Below are positions 8,985-19,215 of a stretch of DNA of 64,000 nucleotides, in pieces. Source of the DNA: DASSUW01 sp963844205 (GTDB lineage Bacteria > Actinomycetota > Thermoleophilia > Solirubrobacterales > Solirubrobacteraceae); the NCBI GenBank assembly GCA_963844205.1, contig CAWJNK010000009.1:1-64000 (forward strand). The letters are read 5' to 3'. Positions within the stretch are counted from its first letter, which is position 1. Each line of letters begins with the position of its first letter. The translations under genes were made by a program, and so were the position numbers. The notes below the pieces were generated by a model, which had not been told where the DNA came from, ran no database searches, and saw only the letters and a list, made by a program, of their open reading frames with translations.

Positions 8985-9162
8985 TGACCCTGAGCCGCTC
9001 GGCGACCGCAGACTCGTGGAGGTCGAACTCGGAGGAGCGGTCATCAAGGTCAAGGCGCGCCCGTCGGTCACGGGGCGTCGGAGCGAGCCGCTCGAGGTGG
9101 GGATCGATCTCGATCAGGCGCACCTGCTCGACGCCGAGACGGGCGATGCGATCCGGCGCTGA
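8985..9162 (+). pseudogene. Remnant of an ABC-transporter ATPase (C-terminal TOBE domain)
   Basis: The last 55 or so residues of this frame (E-P-L-G-D-R-R-L-V-E-V-E onward to D-L-D-Q-A-H-L-L-D) align with the C-terminal regulatory domain of the intact ATPase at 10901-11968 (E-P-L-G-D-R-T-L-V-D-V-E onward to D-L-D-R-I-H-L-F-D). It sits directly behind a GntR remnant and directly before a DeoR gene. This mirrors the ATPase-DeoR order on the other strand and indicates a second, decayed copy of this transporter locus. Confidence 0.75.
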
Positions 9163-9181
9163 CCGCTTTACTCATGTGGCG

Positions 9182-9976
9182 ATGTCCTCCGAGCGGCCTC
9201 TGTCGACCAACGTCCGCCGCGCCCGCATCCTCGAGGGCATCCAGCAAGTGGGCGGGGCGTCGCTTGCCGAGCTCGCCGCGGAGCACGCGGTCTCGACCAT
9301 CACGGTGCACCGCGACCTCGAGCAGCTTTCGCGGGACGGCCTGGTCGTGCGCTTCCACGGGGGCGCGCGCGCCGCCGTGGCCCCCGACGGGGCCGAGCCG
9401 CGGGCCGAGACGGCGTGGGACCGCGGGCTTCGCGAGGCGCCGGAGGCCAAGGGCGCGATCGCGCGCCGGGCGCGAGGGATGGTCCGCGACGGGGCGACGA
9501 TCTTCCTCGACGGGACCTCCACCGTCTTCGCGCTCGCGCATCAGCTGCAGGAGGCGCCGGCCGAGGACCTGACGATCGTCACCACCTCGCCGGCCATCGC
9601 CCTCGGCCTGGAGGGGGCGGCACGCGTGATCGTCGCCCCTGGCGAGGTCGACCTGCGCACGCGCGTGATCGCCGACGGCTGGACCATCGAGTTCCTGGAG
9701 CGCATCAAGGTCGACGCCGCCTTCGTCTCCGGCGCCGGGTTCGACCTCGAGCACGGGCTCACCACGAGCCGCCGGCAGATCGCCGACGCCCTCACGGCGG
9801 TCCGCCGGTCAGCCGACCGCGTCTTCGCGCTTGTCGACGCGTCGAAGCTCGGCCGCTCCGCGATGGTCTCCATGATCCCGGCCCGGGAGCTCGACGCGGT
9901 GATCGTGGACGACGGCGCGGACGCCGATCTGGTGGCGGCCTACCGCGCCGGCGGCGTCGACGTACACGTCGCGTAG
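9182..9976 (+). CDS. DeoR-family transcriptional regulator
   Basis: A 264-residue regulator. Residues about 10-65 form the DeoR winged helix-turn-helix (R-R-A-R-I-L-E-G-I-Q, then V-S-T-I-T-V-H-R-D-L recognition helix). The rest is the DeoR sugar-sensing domain (D-G-T-S-T-V-F-A-L-A near 105, V-T-T-S-P-A-I-A-L-G near 140, S-G-A-G-F-D-L-E-H-G-L-T-T near 190). Effectors of this family are usually phosphorylated sugars or polyols. ATG at 9182 is the first start giving the full HTH. It lies 20 bases after a relic ATPase fragment, so it is probably the survivor of a degraded second copy of the ABC locus. It is convergent with a similar DeoR gene ending at 10080; the 100 bases between contain no gene. 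Confidence 0.9.
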   Translation: MSSERPLSTNVRRARILEGIQQVGGASLAELAAEHAVSTITVHRDLEQLSRDGLVVRFHGGARAAVAPDGAEPRAETAWDRGLREAPEAKGAIARRARGMVRDGATIFLDGTSTVFALAHQLQEAPAEDLTIVTTSPAIALGLEGAARVIVAPGEVDLRTRVIADGWTIEFLERIKVDAAFVSGAGFDLEHGLTTSRRQIADALTAVRRSADRVFALVDASKLGRSAMVSMIPARELDAVIVDDGADADLVAAYRAGGVDVHVA

Positions 9977-10079
9977 ATGATGAAGGTTGGCGCCAAGGCG
10001 CCGCTCGGCCCCGGAGGGCGGTCGACGATGGTGCGTCGCGTTGTCGATGAGCGCCGGGTGGCGGCCTTCAGCCCGTGGT

Positions 10080-10904
10080 TCAGTCGGCTTGCGGATCTTC
10101 GGTGGGCGGCGGCCTGCGCTTCGCCACGACCAGCTTTACCCCGGTCTCGCGGAACTCGCTGACGGTGGCCGGGTCGAGCCCGTCGTCGGTGATGATCAGG
10201 TCCAGCGACTGCGCGCTTCGCGCGGTCATCAGCGAGTCACGCTTGAACTTCGTGGAATCCAGCAGGCCGACCGTCTTTCGCGCGCAGTCGGCGGCCGCGT
10301 TCAACGTGTCGGCGAGGGCCGCCCGCGAGGTCGTCAGCCCGTGCTCGAGCGTGATCCCGGCGGCCGAGATGAACGCCACCGCCAGGTTGAGCTCAGCCAG
10401 GAATTCCACGGTCCAGCGGCCGGTGAGCACACGCATGTGCTGATCGAGCTCACCGGGCGTCATGATCACGTAGATCGAGTCAGCCGTCAGCCCGAGCGCG
10501 ATCGCCGGCGAGTTGGTGACCAGCGTCAGCTCGGTCGGGGGGCGCAGCTCGAGGGCGCGCGCCAGCGCCATCCCGGTCGTCGACGCGTCGATGAAGATCG
10601 TCGAGCCATCGTCGATCAGGCCGCGCGCCTTGAGCGCGATCGCGTCCTTCTCGCGCGCGGCCCCGCGGACCCGCGTGTTCCAGCCAGCCTCGATCGGCGG
10701 CCGGGTGTCCGGCAGGGACCGCGCACCCCCGCGCACGCGCTCGATCAGCCCCGCGTCCGTCAGCAGCTCGAGGTCGCGGTGCACGGTGACCGCCGAGACG
10801 GCGTGCTCCGACGCGAGCTCCGCGAGCGACGCTCCGCCCTCGCGTTGGAGACGCTCGAGGATCCGCGCCCGCCTGACTACCGGCGTGAGCGGGACGTCGA
10901 TCAT
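10080..10904 (-). CDS. DeoR-family regulator, last gene of the ABC operon
   Basis: A 274-residue DeoR/GlpR-type repressor with an N-terminal HTH (V-R-R-A-R-I-L-E-R-L; V-S-A-V-T-V-H-R-D-L) and the C-terminal effector domain (D-A-S-T-T-G-M-A-L-A; V-T-N-S-P-A-I-A-L-G). It resembles the convergent DeoR at 9182-9976 along its whole length, so the two are paralogues. Its start overlaps the stop of the ATPase gene (ATGA at 10901-10904), so it is translationally coupled to the transporter. The expected target is the palindrome in the promoter region upstream of the solute-binding protein (16373-16398); that is inference from position. Confidence 0.9.
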   Translation of the reverse strand: MIDVPLTPVVRRARILERLQREGGASLAELASEHAVSAVTVHRDLELLTDAGLIERVRGGARSLPDTRPPIEAGWNTRVRGAAREKDAIALKARGLIDDGSTIFIDASTTGMALARALELRPPTELTLVTNSPAIALGLTADSIYVIMTPGELDQHMRVLTGRWTVEFLAELNLAVAFISAAGITLEHGLTTSRAALADTLNAAADCARKTVGLLDSTKFKRDSLMTARSAQSLDLIITDDGLDPATVSEFRETGVKLVVAKRRPPPTEDPQAD

Positions 10905-11964
10905 CGCCGGGCGACGGCCGCTTCCGTCCCGGCGTCGAAGAGGTGGATGCGGTCGAGGTCGACGGACGCGCGGACCTGCTCGCCGATCTCGAGCGACGCC
11001 GTCGGCGGGGCCTTGATGACGATCCGCCGGTCGCCGATCTCGACGTCGACGAGCGTGCGGTCGCCCAGCGGCTCGACCGCGTAGACGCTGCCGTCGAGCG
11101 CCGCCGACTCGTCACGCGCGTCCAGCGACAGGTCCTCCGAGCGCACGCCGAGCAGCGCCGGGCGATCGCCCTGGAAAGCGAAGCCGGGGTTGGGCAGCGA
11201 CCATCCGGTGCCCTCCAGCCGCCCGTTGGCCGTGCACGGCAGCAGGTTCATGCGCGGGGAGCCGACGAACGTGGCGACCCAGCGGTTCGCGGGGCGGTCG
11301 TAGATCTCGGTGGGCGAGCCGACCTGCTGGACGGTGCCGTCCCGCAGCACAGCCAGCCGGTCGGCCATCGACATCGCCTCGACCTGGTCGTTGGTCACGT
11401 ACAGGAACGTCCGCCCCAGCGACCGGTGGATGCGGGTGAGCTCGGTACGCATCTCCACGCGCAGCTTGAGGTCCAGGTTCGTCAGCGGCTCGTCCATCAG
11501 GAACGCCCGCGGGTTGCGCACGAGCGCCCGCCCGAGGGCGACGCGCTGCATCTCGCCGCCCGACAGCTGTGCCGGCTTGCGCTCCATCAGCTTCTCGATG
11601 TGCAGCAGCTCGGCCACGCGGGCGACCTGGGCGTCGATCTCGGCCTTGGGCAGCTTGCGCGCCCGAAGCGGCGAGGCGATGTTGGCTGCCGCCGTCTGCT
11701 TCGGGTACAGCGCGTACGACTGGAAGACCATCGCCAGGTCGCGTTCGGCGGGCGACGCGCCCGTCGCGTCGAGGCCCGTCAGGTGCACCGTGCCGGTGTC
11801 CGGCTTCTCGAGCCCCGCGATCACCCGCAGCGTGGTGGTCTTGCCGGCGCCCGACGGGCCGAGCAGCACGAAGAACGCCCCCTCGGGGACGTCGAGGTTG
11901 AGGTCGTCGAGCGCCTGGACGTCGCCGAACGCCTTCGAGATGCCGCTGGCGGCGATGGCGGACG

Positions 11965-11968
<4 letters not shown>
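10901..11968 (-). CDS. ABC transporter ATPase with altered switch histidine
   Basis: A 355-residue MalK/UgpC-type ATPase: Walker A G-P-S-G-A-G-K-T-T near residue 38, Q-loop V-F-Q-S-Y, signature L-S-G-G-E-M-Q-R-V-A, Walker B F-L-M-D-E-P, and a C-terminal OB/TOBE region ending in D-L-D-R-I-H-L-F-D. Unusually, the H-loop reads Y-V-T-N-D-Q, so the catalytic switch histidine is asparagine (AAC codon, read directly from the sequence). The second ATPase of the cluster has the normal histidine. Two different ATPases in one importer are known for glycerol-type systems such as GlpST; here one site may be catalytically weak. It overlaps its neighbours by ATGA at both ends. Confidence 0.9.
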
Positions 11969-13028
<1,060 letters not shown>

Positions 13029-13029
<1 letters not shown>

Positions 13030-13934
13030 CAGCGGCGGACCGCTCCGAGCGTAACGCCGGCGACCAGGTGCTTGCGGACCAGGAAGGCGAAGATCAGCAC
13101 CGGTAGGGCGAAGACCATGGCCGAGGCGGCCACCAGGCCCCAGTTGATCGTCGTGCCCCCGATCAGGCCCGCAATCGCGGCCGGCGCCGTGCGCGACCCC
13201 GGATCGGTGATCAGGAAGATCGAGAACACGAACTCGTTCCAGGAGAAGATCAGCGCGAACACCGCCGTGGCGGCGATGCCGGGAATCAGCAGCGGCATCG
13301 TCACACGCCAGAACGCCTCGAACCGCGAGTAGCCGTCGAGCATCGCCGCCTCCTCGTACTCGGCCGGCAGCTCGTCGATGAAGCCCTTCATCATCCAGAT
13401 CGTGAAGGGCAGGTTGAAGGCCGCGTACACCAGGGTCAGGCCCTGCAGCGTGTCGAGCAGCGCGAGGTCGCGGAACATCAGGAAGACGGGGATCACGACG
13501 ACCACGGGCGGCATGAACCGCGTGGAGAGGATGAAGAACAGCTGGTCCTTCTTGGCCGGGATCGGGAACCGCGAGTAGGCCCAGGCGGCGGGCACCCCGA
13601 GCACCGTGGCGATGATCGTCGAGGCCGTGGCGACGATGATCGAGTTCTGGAACCCCGAGAACACGGGCGAGTCCGGGCTGAAGACGTCCTTGAGGTGCTC
13701 GAGGGTGGGGCCGAAGTTGATCACCTTGGCCGGCACCGCGTAGATGTCCCGCGTGTTCTTGAGCGCGGTCTCGAGCATCCACACGACCGGGAACAGCATC
13801 ACGACGGCGAGCAGCGCGAGCAGCGCGATCTCGAAGGCGGAGCCGAGCCGGCGGCGCCGGCGGACGGGCGGCGGGGCGGTCTCGCCCGCGATTCCCTCGC
13901 CGGCCATCCCGGAGGGCTGAATGTGAGCTGCCAT
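13029..13934 (-). CDS. ABC sugar/polyol importer permease (MalG-like)
   Basis: A 301-residue inner-membrane protein with six predicted hydrophobic segments (first at about residues 36-56) and the permease EAA loop near residue 190 (E-Y-E-E-A-A-M-L-D-G-Y), which contacts the ATPases. The start at 13934 precedes M-A-A-H-I-Q-P and leaves a 2-base gap to the upstream permease. The roughly 30-residue Pro/Arg-rich N-terminal tail is cytoplasmic. It forms the transport channel together with the product of the preceding gene. Confidence 0.9.
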
Positions 13935-13936
13935 CG

Positions 13937-14896
13937 CTAGCGCCCTTGGAGACGGTCGAGGTATCTGAGGTAGAGCTGCGCGGCGAGGATGACGACGATC
14001 ACCATCAGAATCCCGTACGCCGCCGCGCGGCCGGTGTCGAAGCCGAAGAACGCAACCTTGTAGACGTTGTACGACAGCGTCTCGGTCGTGCCGCCCGGGC
14101 CGCCGCCCGTGAGGATGTAGACCAGGTCGAACAGCCGGAAGGCCTCGATCGCGCGGAACATGACCGCGATCAGCAGCAGCGGCCAGACGAGCGGGAACGT
14201 GATCCGGCGGAACTTGAACCACTCCGAGGCGCGGTCGATCTCCGCCGCCTCGTAGAGGTACTTGGGGACCGCCGTCAGGCCCGCGAGCGCGATCAGCATG
14301 ATGAACGGCGTCCACTGCCAGGAGTCGACGATGACGAGCGACAGCAGCGCCAGCCGCTGTTGGGTCAGCCACTCGACGCGGCCGAGCCCGAGGCTGTCCA
14401 AGAACGAGTTCACGACGCCGAACTGGACGTCGAGCATGAACTTCCAGAACAGGCCGACGACGACCGGGGACAGCATCATGGGAATCAGGAAGAGCGTCGT
14501 GAGCACGCCCCGGCCCCTGGTGCGGCGTGAGATCAGGAACGCGATCGCGAAGCCGAGGAGGGTCTGAAGCGCGACCGCGCCGACGACGAAGATCAGGGTC
14601 GTCAGCGCGCGCGCGTGCACGACCGGCGACGTGAGGACGTCGACGTAGTTCTCGAACCCGACGAAGCTCGCGGGCACGTCGCGGGTCACCGAGAAGTCGG
14701 TGAACGACAGCCAGATGAGCCGGATCAGCGGCCAGATCGACAGGAACACCAGCAGCGCGAGAGCCGGAGAGACGAAGAGCGTGGCGAGCCAGCGGTCGGT
14801 GAGCCAGCCGAAGCGCTTCGCCGCGGCTGGCGCCTCGAGGGTCGGCGCCGGTGCGGTCGCCCTCGGTGGTGATTCGAGCGTGTCGGCCATGGCCAC
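13937..14896 (-). CDS. ABC sugar/polyol importer permease (MalF/UgpA-like)
   Basis: A 319-residue permease with six or more membrane helices (first at about residues 38-58), and an EAA loop L-Y-E-A-A-E-I-D-R-A-S near residue 215 where the ATPase docks. The G-G-G-P-G-G-T-T-E-T motif near the C-terminus is typical of MalF/UgpA-type subunits. An alternative start six bases downstream gives nearly the same protein. It lies between the binding-protein gene and the second permease, in the usual importer order. Confidence 0.9.
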   Translation of the reverse strand: MAMADTLESPPRATAPAPTLEAPAAAKRFGWLTDRWLATLFVSPALALLVFLSIWPLIRLIWLSFTDFSVTRDVPASFVGFENYVDVLTSPVVHARALTTLIFVVGAVALQTLLGFAIAFLISRRTRGRGVLTTLFLIPMMLSPVVVGLFWKFMLDVQFGVVNSFLDSLGLGRVEWLTQQRLALLSLVIVDSWQWTPFIMLIALAGLTAVPKYLYEAAEIDRASEWFKFRRITFPLVWPLLLIAVMFRAIEAFRLFDLVYILTGGGPGGTTETLSYNVYKVAFFGFDTGRAAAYGILMVIVVILAAQLYLRYLDRLQGR

Positions 14897-14948
14897 GAGC
14901 GGGTCGGGAGGCTGGGCGTCCCCGGCCCGGCCTCCCGTGGAGGGTCCC

Positions 14949-16325
14949 CTATTCGCCGCCGCTCTCGTCGAGGATCGCCTGCTCTTCCGCCGCCAGCTTG
15001 TCGAGCGCCGCGTCCGGCTCCTCGGTGCCGGAGATCGCCGCGTTGACCTGCGTCGAGTGGACGTTCAGGAGCTTCGCGTACTCGGGCAGGTTCCAGAAGT
15101 CCTTCAGACGCGGAACCGAGTCCGTGAACACCTGGTTGTACGGCTGGGTCTCGAGGAACTCCGGTGATTGCAGGACGTCGTTGCGGGCGGGGACGCCGCC
15201 GAGCTGCGCCCACTTCTTCTGGGCCTCGGGCGTCTGGAACCACTTGATGAAGTTCAGCGCCTCGGCCTGCTTCTCTTCGGGGATGTACCGCGAGATGTGC
15301 AGGCCCATGCCGCCGAGCGGCACCTTGTCGGTCTCCTGCCGCGGCAGCGGGGCGAACGCCAGGTTCTCGAGGATCGCCTCCCTCGTCTTGCCCAGCTCCG
15401 AGCTCTTCGGGTCGAGCAGGCCGCCCATCGCGGCGATCCACTGGAAGCCGACGCAGACCTTGCCCTGGCTGATCGCGGCGTTGACCTCGTCGATGAACCA
15501 GTTGCTCGAGCCCTTCGGCGCGAGCGGGACCATGTCGTTGACGAGCACGTCCATCGCCTTCTTGCCGGCCGCGTCGTTGATGACCCCCTCGATCTTGCGG
15601 TTGTCGGCATCCCATAGCTCGCCGCCGTAGAGCGCGTTCATCACGTTGTACGTGACCGCCGCGGCGTCGCTCGTGCCGGCTTGGTGGAACGCTAGGCCGC
15701 TCATGCCGGGGTTCTCGTCCTGGCACTTCTTGGCGGCGGCGATCATGTCCTCCCACGTGGCGGGAGGCTCGTCGCCCATGAGGTCCTTGCGCCAGATCAT
15801 CGACCACGTGTCGCCGAGCAGCGGCAGCCCGTACGTCTTGGCGTCGGGGTTGGCCTCGCCCGTCTGCGCCTGCGGGTACTGGCCGTACGCGGCCAGGAAG
15901 TACGGGTCGTACACGGACGTGTCGATGTTCTCCTTGACGAAGTCCGTCATGTCGACGATCGAGCCGTTCTCAACGGCCTCGCCGATGTTCTGCGAGTCGA
16001 GGATCGGCATGTCGAAGTTCGTCTTGCGCGCGGCGAACTGGGTGAAGATCGCGTCGTGCCATTGCGCGTTCGGCACGGTATTGACCTTGACGGTCACGTT
16101 CGGGCGCTCCCTCGTGTACTCCTTGCCCAGCTCCTCGAGGGCCTGTGCGGGCGGCCACTCGAACCAGAGGAACGTGAGCGTCATCGGCTCGCTGGACAGC
16201 TTGCTGGTCGCGTCGGTGGCCGCCGTCGAGGCGCCGCTTTCGTCGTCACCGCCGCCACAAGCGACGAGCGTGAGCGCTGCGGCGATCGCTGCGAGCGCTG
16301 CCGCGACCTGAAGTCTCCCCTTCAT
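14949..16325 (-). CDS. Extracellular solute-binding lipoprotein of the ABC importer
   Basis: A 458-residue family-1 solute-binding protein. The start at 16325 is chosen over one 14 codons upstream because a GGAGGAGTG ribosome site precedes it and a lipoprotein signal begins there (MKGRL, L-T-L-V-A-C-G-G-G), with the cysteine as lipid anchor. The mature protein has the family-1 fold (F-L-W-F-E-W-P-P-A-Q-A-L-E near 60, W-S-M-I-W-R-K-D-L near 180). It captures the substrate outside the cell for the permeases encoded downstream. First gene of the operon; the upstream region carries a perfect palindromic operator. Substrate not determinable; a sugar or polyol is likely from the company of alcohol and aldehyde dehydrogenases. 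Confidence 0.92.
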   Translation of the reverse strand: MKGRLQVAAALAAIAAALTLVACGGGDDESGASTAATDATSKLSSEPMTLTFLWFEWPPAQALEELGKEYTRERPNVTVKVNTVPNAQWHDAIFTQFAARKTNFDMPILDSQNIGEAVENGSIVDMTDFVKENIDTSVYDPYFLAAYGQYPQAQTGEANPDAKTYGLPLLGDTWSMIWRKDLMGDEPPATWEDMIAAAKKCQDENPGMSGLAFHQAGTSDAAAVTYNVMNALYGGELWDADNRKIEGVINDAAGKKAMDVLVNDMVPLAPKGSSNWFIDEVNAAISQGKVCVGFQWIAAMGGLLDPKSSELGKTREAILENLAFAPLPRQETDKVPLGGMGLHISRYIPEEKQAEALNFIKWFQTPEAQKKWAQLGGVPARNDVLQSPEFLETQPYNQVFTDSVPRLKDFWNLPEYAKLLNVHSTQVNAAISGTEEPDAALDKLAAEEQAILDESGGE

Positions 16326-16460
16326 GCACTCCTCCTCTTCCAACGGGTTGGCCGACGATCTTGGCATCCGCCTGCAAGAAACTTACGTGTTTCTTGCAAC
16401 GCTTGTCAATCTCTAACGTTGATCTTGCATTACCCATCACCGGCGCGCTACTGTCCGGCC
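16326..16460. promoter_or_regulatory. Divergent promoter with perfect operator palindrome
   Basis: The space between the solute-binding protein (minus) and the aldehyde dehydrogenase (plus). It contains a perfect inverted repeat, TGCAAGAAAC (16373-16382), six-base spacer, GTTTCTTGCA (16389-16398). A further TCTTGCA half-site occurs at 16423-16429. The centre-to-centre geometry suits a dimeric repressor of DeoR or LacI type; the DeoR gene in the operon is the obvious candidate. It would control both the import operon and the catabolic genes. Confidence 0.7.
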
Positions 16461-17855
16461 ATGGCCATCGCCAGCGAGCGGAGGCAGTTCGCCGTCGTCG
16501 ACCCCGCGGACAGCTCGGTCATCGAGACCCTGGAATCTGCCTTGCCGGAGGACGGGATCGCCGGGGTCGACGCCGCGGAGGCCGCAGCTGCGGACTGGGC
16601 CGCCCGCGCCCCGCGCGAGCGCGCCGAGATCCTCCGCCGCGCGTTCGACCTGATGACCGCGCGCACCGAGGAGGTTGCGCACCTGATCGTGCGTGAGATG
16701 GGCAAGCCGCTGCCCGAGGCGCGCGGAGAGGCCACCTACGCCGCCGAGTTCCTGCGGTGGTTCTCGGAGGAGGCGGTGCGCGGGAACGGCGAGTTCGCCA
16801 TCGCTCCGAGTGGCGCCAACCGGATGCTCGTCGCGCACGCGCCGGTCGGGATCGCGCTGCTGATCACGCCCTGGAACTTTCCCGCGGCCATGGCCACGCG
16901 CAAGGTCGGGCCGGCGCTCGCCGCGGGCTGCACGGTGGTTCTGAAGCCCGCGGAGGAGACGCCCTTGACGGCGCTGGCGATCGCGGGGCTGCTGGAGGAG
17001 GCGGGCGTCCCGCGGGGCGTCGTCAACGTGGTGTGCACGGATGAGCCGGGCACGCTCGCCGAGGCGATCCTCGGCGACCCGCGCGTGCGCAAGCTGTCGT
17101 TCACGGGGTCCACCGCTGTGGGGCGGCGCCTGCTCGCGCTGTGCGCCCCGCAGGTGATCAACGCGTCGATGGAGCTCGGCGGCAACTCACCATTCCTGGT
17201 CCTGGAAGACGCGGACCTCAGCGTCGCCGTCGCCGGGGCGATGGCGGCCAAGATGCGCAACGGCGGCGAGGCCTGCACGGCCGCCAACCGCTTCCTCGTG
17301 CACGAGTCGGTCGCCGAGGACTTCACTTCGGGCTTGACCGAGGCGATGGCCGCCGTGCGCGTCGGAAGCGGCTTCTCCGACGGCGCGCAGCTCGGGCCGC
17401 TGATCAATGAGGCCGCGCGCGAGAAGGTCGAGCGCCTGGTCGCCGACGCCGTCGACCGCGGCGCCCGCGTGCGCACGGGCGGCGAGCGCCTGCCCGGGCC
17501 CGGATACTTCTATCCGCCAACGGTGCTGGACAACGTGCAGCCAGGGAGCGCGATGCTCGCCGAGGAGGTGTTCGGCCCCGTGGCGCCGATCATGACCTTC
17601 GCCGACGACGACGAGGCGCTCGCGCTGGCCAACGACACGGAGCACGGCCTGGTGGCGTTCGTGTTCAGCCGCGACCTGCGGCGGGCGATGGCCGTCGGCG
17701 AGCGGATCGAGACCGGCATGGTCGGCCTGAACCGTGGCGTGGTCTCAGACCCGGCCGCGCCGTTCGGCGGCGCCAAGCAGAGCGGCATCGGGCGCGAGGG
17801 CGGCCACCACGGCCTGCTCGAGTTCCTCGAGCCGAAGTACTTCTCATTCGACTGA
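16461..17855 (+). CDS. NAD(P)-dependent aldehyde dehydrogenase (succinate-semialdehyde type)
   Basis: A 464-residue aldehyde dehydrogenase. Visible are the cofactor/catalytic Asn region T-P-W-N-F-P near 136, the nucleotide-binding F-T-G-S-T-A-V-G near 215, the general base in M-E-L-G-G-N-S-P near 240, and the catalytic cysteine in G-G-E-A-C-T-A-A near 271. Length fits the GabD/glycolaldehyde-type branch. ATG 16461 is the start that begins the family N-terminus; longer frames run into the promoter region. Next to an alcohol dehydrogenase, it probably oxidises the aldehyde made from the imported compound. First gene of a plus-strand catabolic operon. Confidence 0.92.
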   Translation: MAIASERRQFAVVDPADSSVIETLESALPEDGIAGVDAAEAAAADWAARAPRERAEILRRAFDLMTARTEEVAHLIVREMGKPLPEARGEATYAAEFLRWFSEEAVRGNGEFAIAPSGANRMLVAHAPVGIALLITPWNFPAAMATRKVGPALAAGCTVVLKPAEETPLTALAIAGLLEEAGVPRGVVNVVCTDEPGTLAEAILGDPRVRKLSFTGSTAVGRRLLALCAPQVINASMELGGNSPFLVLEDADLSVAVAGAMAAKMRNGGEACTAANRFLVHESVAEDFTSGLTEAMAAVRVGSGFSDGAQLGPLINEAAREKVERLVADAVDRGARVRTGGERLPGPGYFYPPTVLDNVQPGSAMLAEEVFGPVAPIMTFADDDEALALANDTEHGLVAFVFSRDLRRAMAVGERIETGMVGLNRGVVSDPAAPFGGAKQSGIGREGGHHGLLEFLEPKYFSFD

Positions 17856-17876
17856 CCCAACAGGAGGGAGGTTCCC

Positions 17877-18446
17877 GTGTCGCAGCAGAAAGTGCTCGTG
17901 CTCGTCGGCGACGCCGCCGAGGAGCTCGACGCGATGTACCCGATCTACCGGCTCCGGGAGGCGGGATACGTCGCCGACGTGGCTGCGCTCACGCGCCGCG
18001 ACGTCCAGCTCGTGATCCACGACTTCGATCCCAACTCGGACGCCTACACCGAGAAGAACGGCCGGAAGCTGCCGGTCGACATCACGTTCGCGGACGTCGA
18101 CCCGTCCGAGTACGTCGGCCTCGTGATCCCGGGTGGCCGCGCGCCGGAGTACATCCGCACCGACGCCGACGTGCGCCGCATCACGGAGTACTTCTTCGAG
18201 CAGAACCTGCCGGTCGGGACGGTCTGCCACGGGCCGCAGGTCCCGGCTGTCTACGGGCTGCTGCGCGGGCGCACGACCGCCGCCTTCCCGCCGCTGAAGG
18301 GCGACATGGAGAACGCCGGGGCGACCGTCGTGGACGAGCCCGACTGCGTCGACGGCAACATGGTCTCCTGCCGGGGCTGGCCGGACCTGCCCGAGTGGTC
18401 GCGGGCGTTCATGAACGTGCTCGAGCGGACCGCCGTCCCGGCCTGA
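17877..18446 (+). CDS. DJ-1/PfpI family protein (class I amidotransferase-like)
   Basis: A 189-residue protein starting with GTG behind a strong AGGAGGGAGG site. It shows the DJ-1/PfpI features: a Glu in G-D-A-A-E-E-L-D-A near the N-terminus, V-I-P-G-G-R-A-P-E-Y near 84, and the nucleophile cysteine in T-V-C-H-G-P-Q near residue 117. Members are deglycases, glyoxalases or stress proteins; the precise activity is unknown. It sits 21 bases after the aldehyde dehydrogenase, so a role in handling reactive carbonyls formed in the same pathway is a reasonable inference. Confidence 0.88.
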   Translation: MSQQKVLVLVGDAAEELDAMYPIYRLREAGYVADVAALTRRDVQLVIHDFDPNSDAYTEKNGRKLPVDITFADVDPSEYVGLVIPGGRAPEYIRTDADVRRITEYFFEQNLPVGTVCHGPQVPAVYGLLRGRTTAAFPPLKGDMENAGATVVDEPDCVDGNMVSCRGWPDLPEWSRAFMNVLERTAVPA

Positions 18447-18456
18447 GCGCCGCCCG

Positions 18457-19215
18457 ATGCTCGCCGAAGGCTCCGGGCCGCCCGTGCTGCTGCTGCACGG
18501 CTCCGGCCCGGGGACGACGGCCGCGGCCTGGACGCCGCTGATCGCCGCGCTCAAGTCGCGCCACCGGGTGATCGCGCCCGACCTGCTCGGGTTCGGGTCC
18601 GCGGCCCGGCCGAAGGGCTCGTTCCGGGCGGCGTGGACGGAGCAGGCGCTCGAGCTGGTCGACTCGCTCGGGATCGCGTCGTTCGCCGTCGTGGGCAACT
18701 CGGCCGGCGGGGCGATCGCCCTCGCCCTCGCGTGCGCGCGCCCGCGCGCTGTGACCCGAGTGGTCGCGGTCGGATCGATGGGGCATCCGATGGCGCTACC
18801 GGCCGGGCTCGACGCGCTGTGGGGCTACTCGGCGCCGAGTATCGAGACGGCGCGCTCGCTGCTGGAGCTGATCAACTTCGACGCCCGGGCGGCGACGCCG
18901 CAGGCGGTCGAGGCGCGCCGTGACGCGACCCTCGCCCAGCCCTGGTACTCCGAGCTGTTCCCCGCGCCACGCCAGCGGTGGGTCGACGACCTGTCGCTGA
19001 CGCGCGAGGAGCTGGCGAACATCTCGACCCGCGTGCTGCTCGTGCACGGCGCGCAGGATCGCGTCGTGCCGCTGCGCGACAGCTTCCTGCCGCTGCTCGA
19101 GCTGCTGCCCGACGTTCGCGGGCACGTCTTCGGCCGCTGCGGCCATGCCTCTCCGCTGGAGCGCACCGCGGAGTTCAACCGACTGCTGACCACGTTTCTG
19201 GAGGCCGATCTATGA
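18457..19215 (+). CDS. Alpha/beta-hydrolase, C-C bond or ester hydrolase type
   Basis: A 252-residue alpha/beta-hydrolase: oxyanion-hole sequence L-L-H-G-S-G-P-G near 15, nucleophile elbow G-N-S-A-G-G near 83, acid D in G-A-Q-D-R near 198, and catalytic His in C-G-H-A-S near 228. The H-G-S-G-P-G and G-N-S sequences resemble meta-cleavage-product hydrolases, but family members vary. The first in-frame ATG is used; no strong ribosome site is seen 11 bases after the previous stop, so coupling with the upstream gene is likely. The stop overlaps the next start (ATGA). Confidence 0.85.
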   Translation: MLAEGSGPPVLLLHGSGPGTTAAAWTPLIAALKSRHRVIAPDLLGFGSAARPKGSFRAAWTEQALELVDSLGIASFAVVGNSAGGAIALALACARPRAVTRVVAVGSMGHPMALPAGLDALWGYSAPSIETARSLLELINFDARAATPQAVEARRDATLAQPWYSELFPAPRQRWVDDLSLTREELANISTRVLLVHGAQDRVVPLRDSFLPLLELLPDVRGHVFGRCGHASPLERTAEFNRLLTTFLEADL

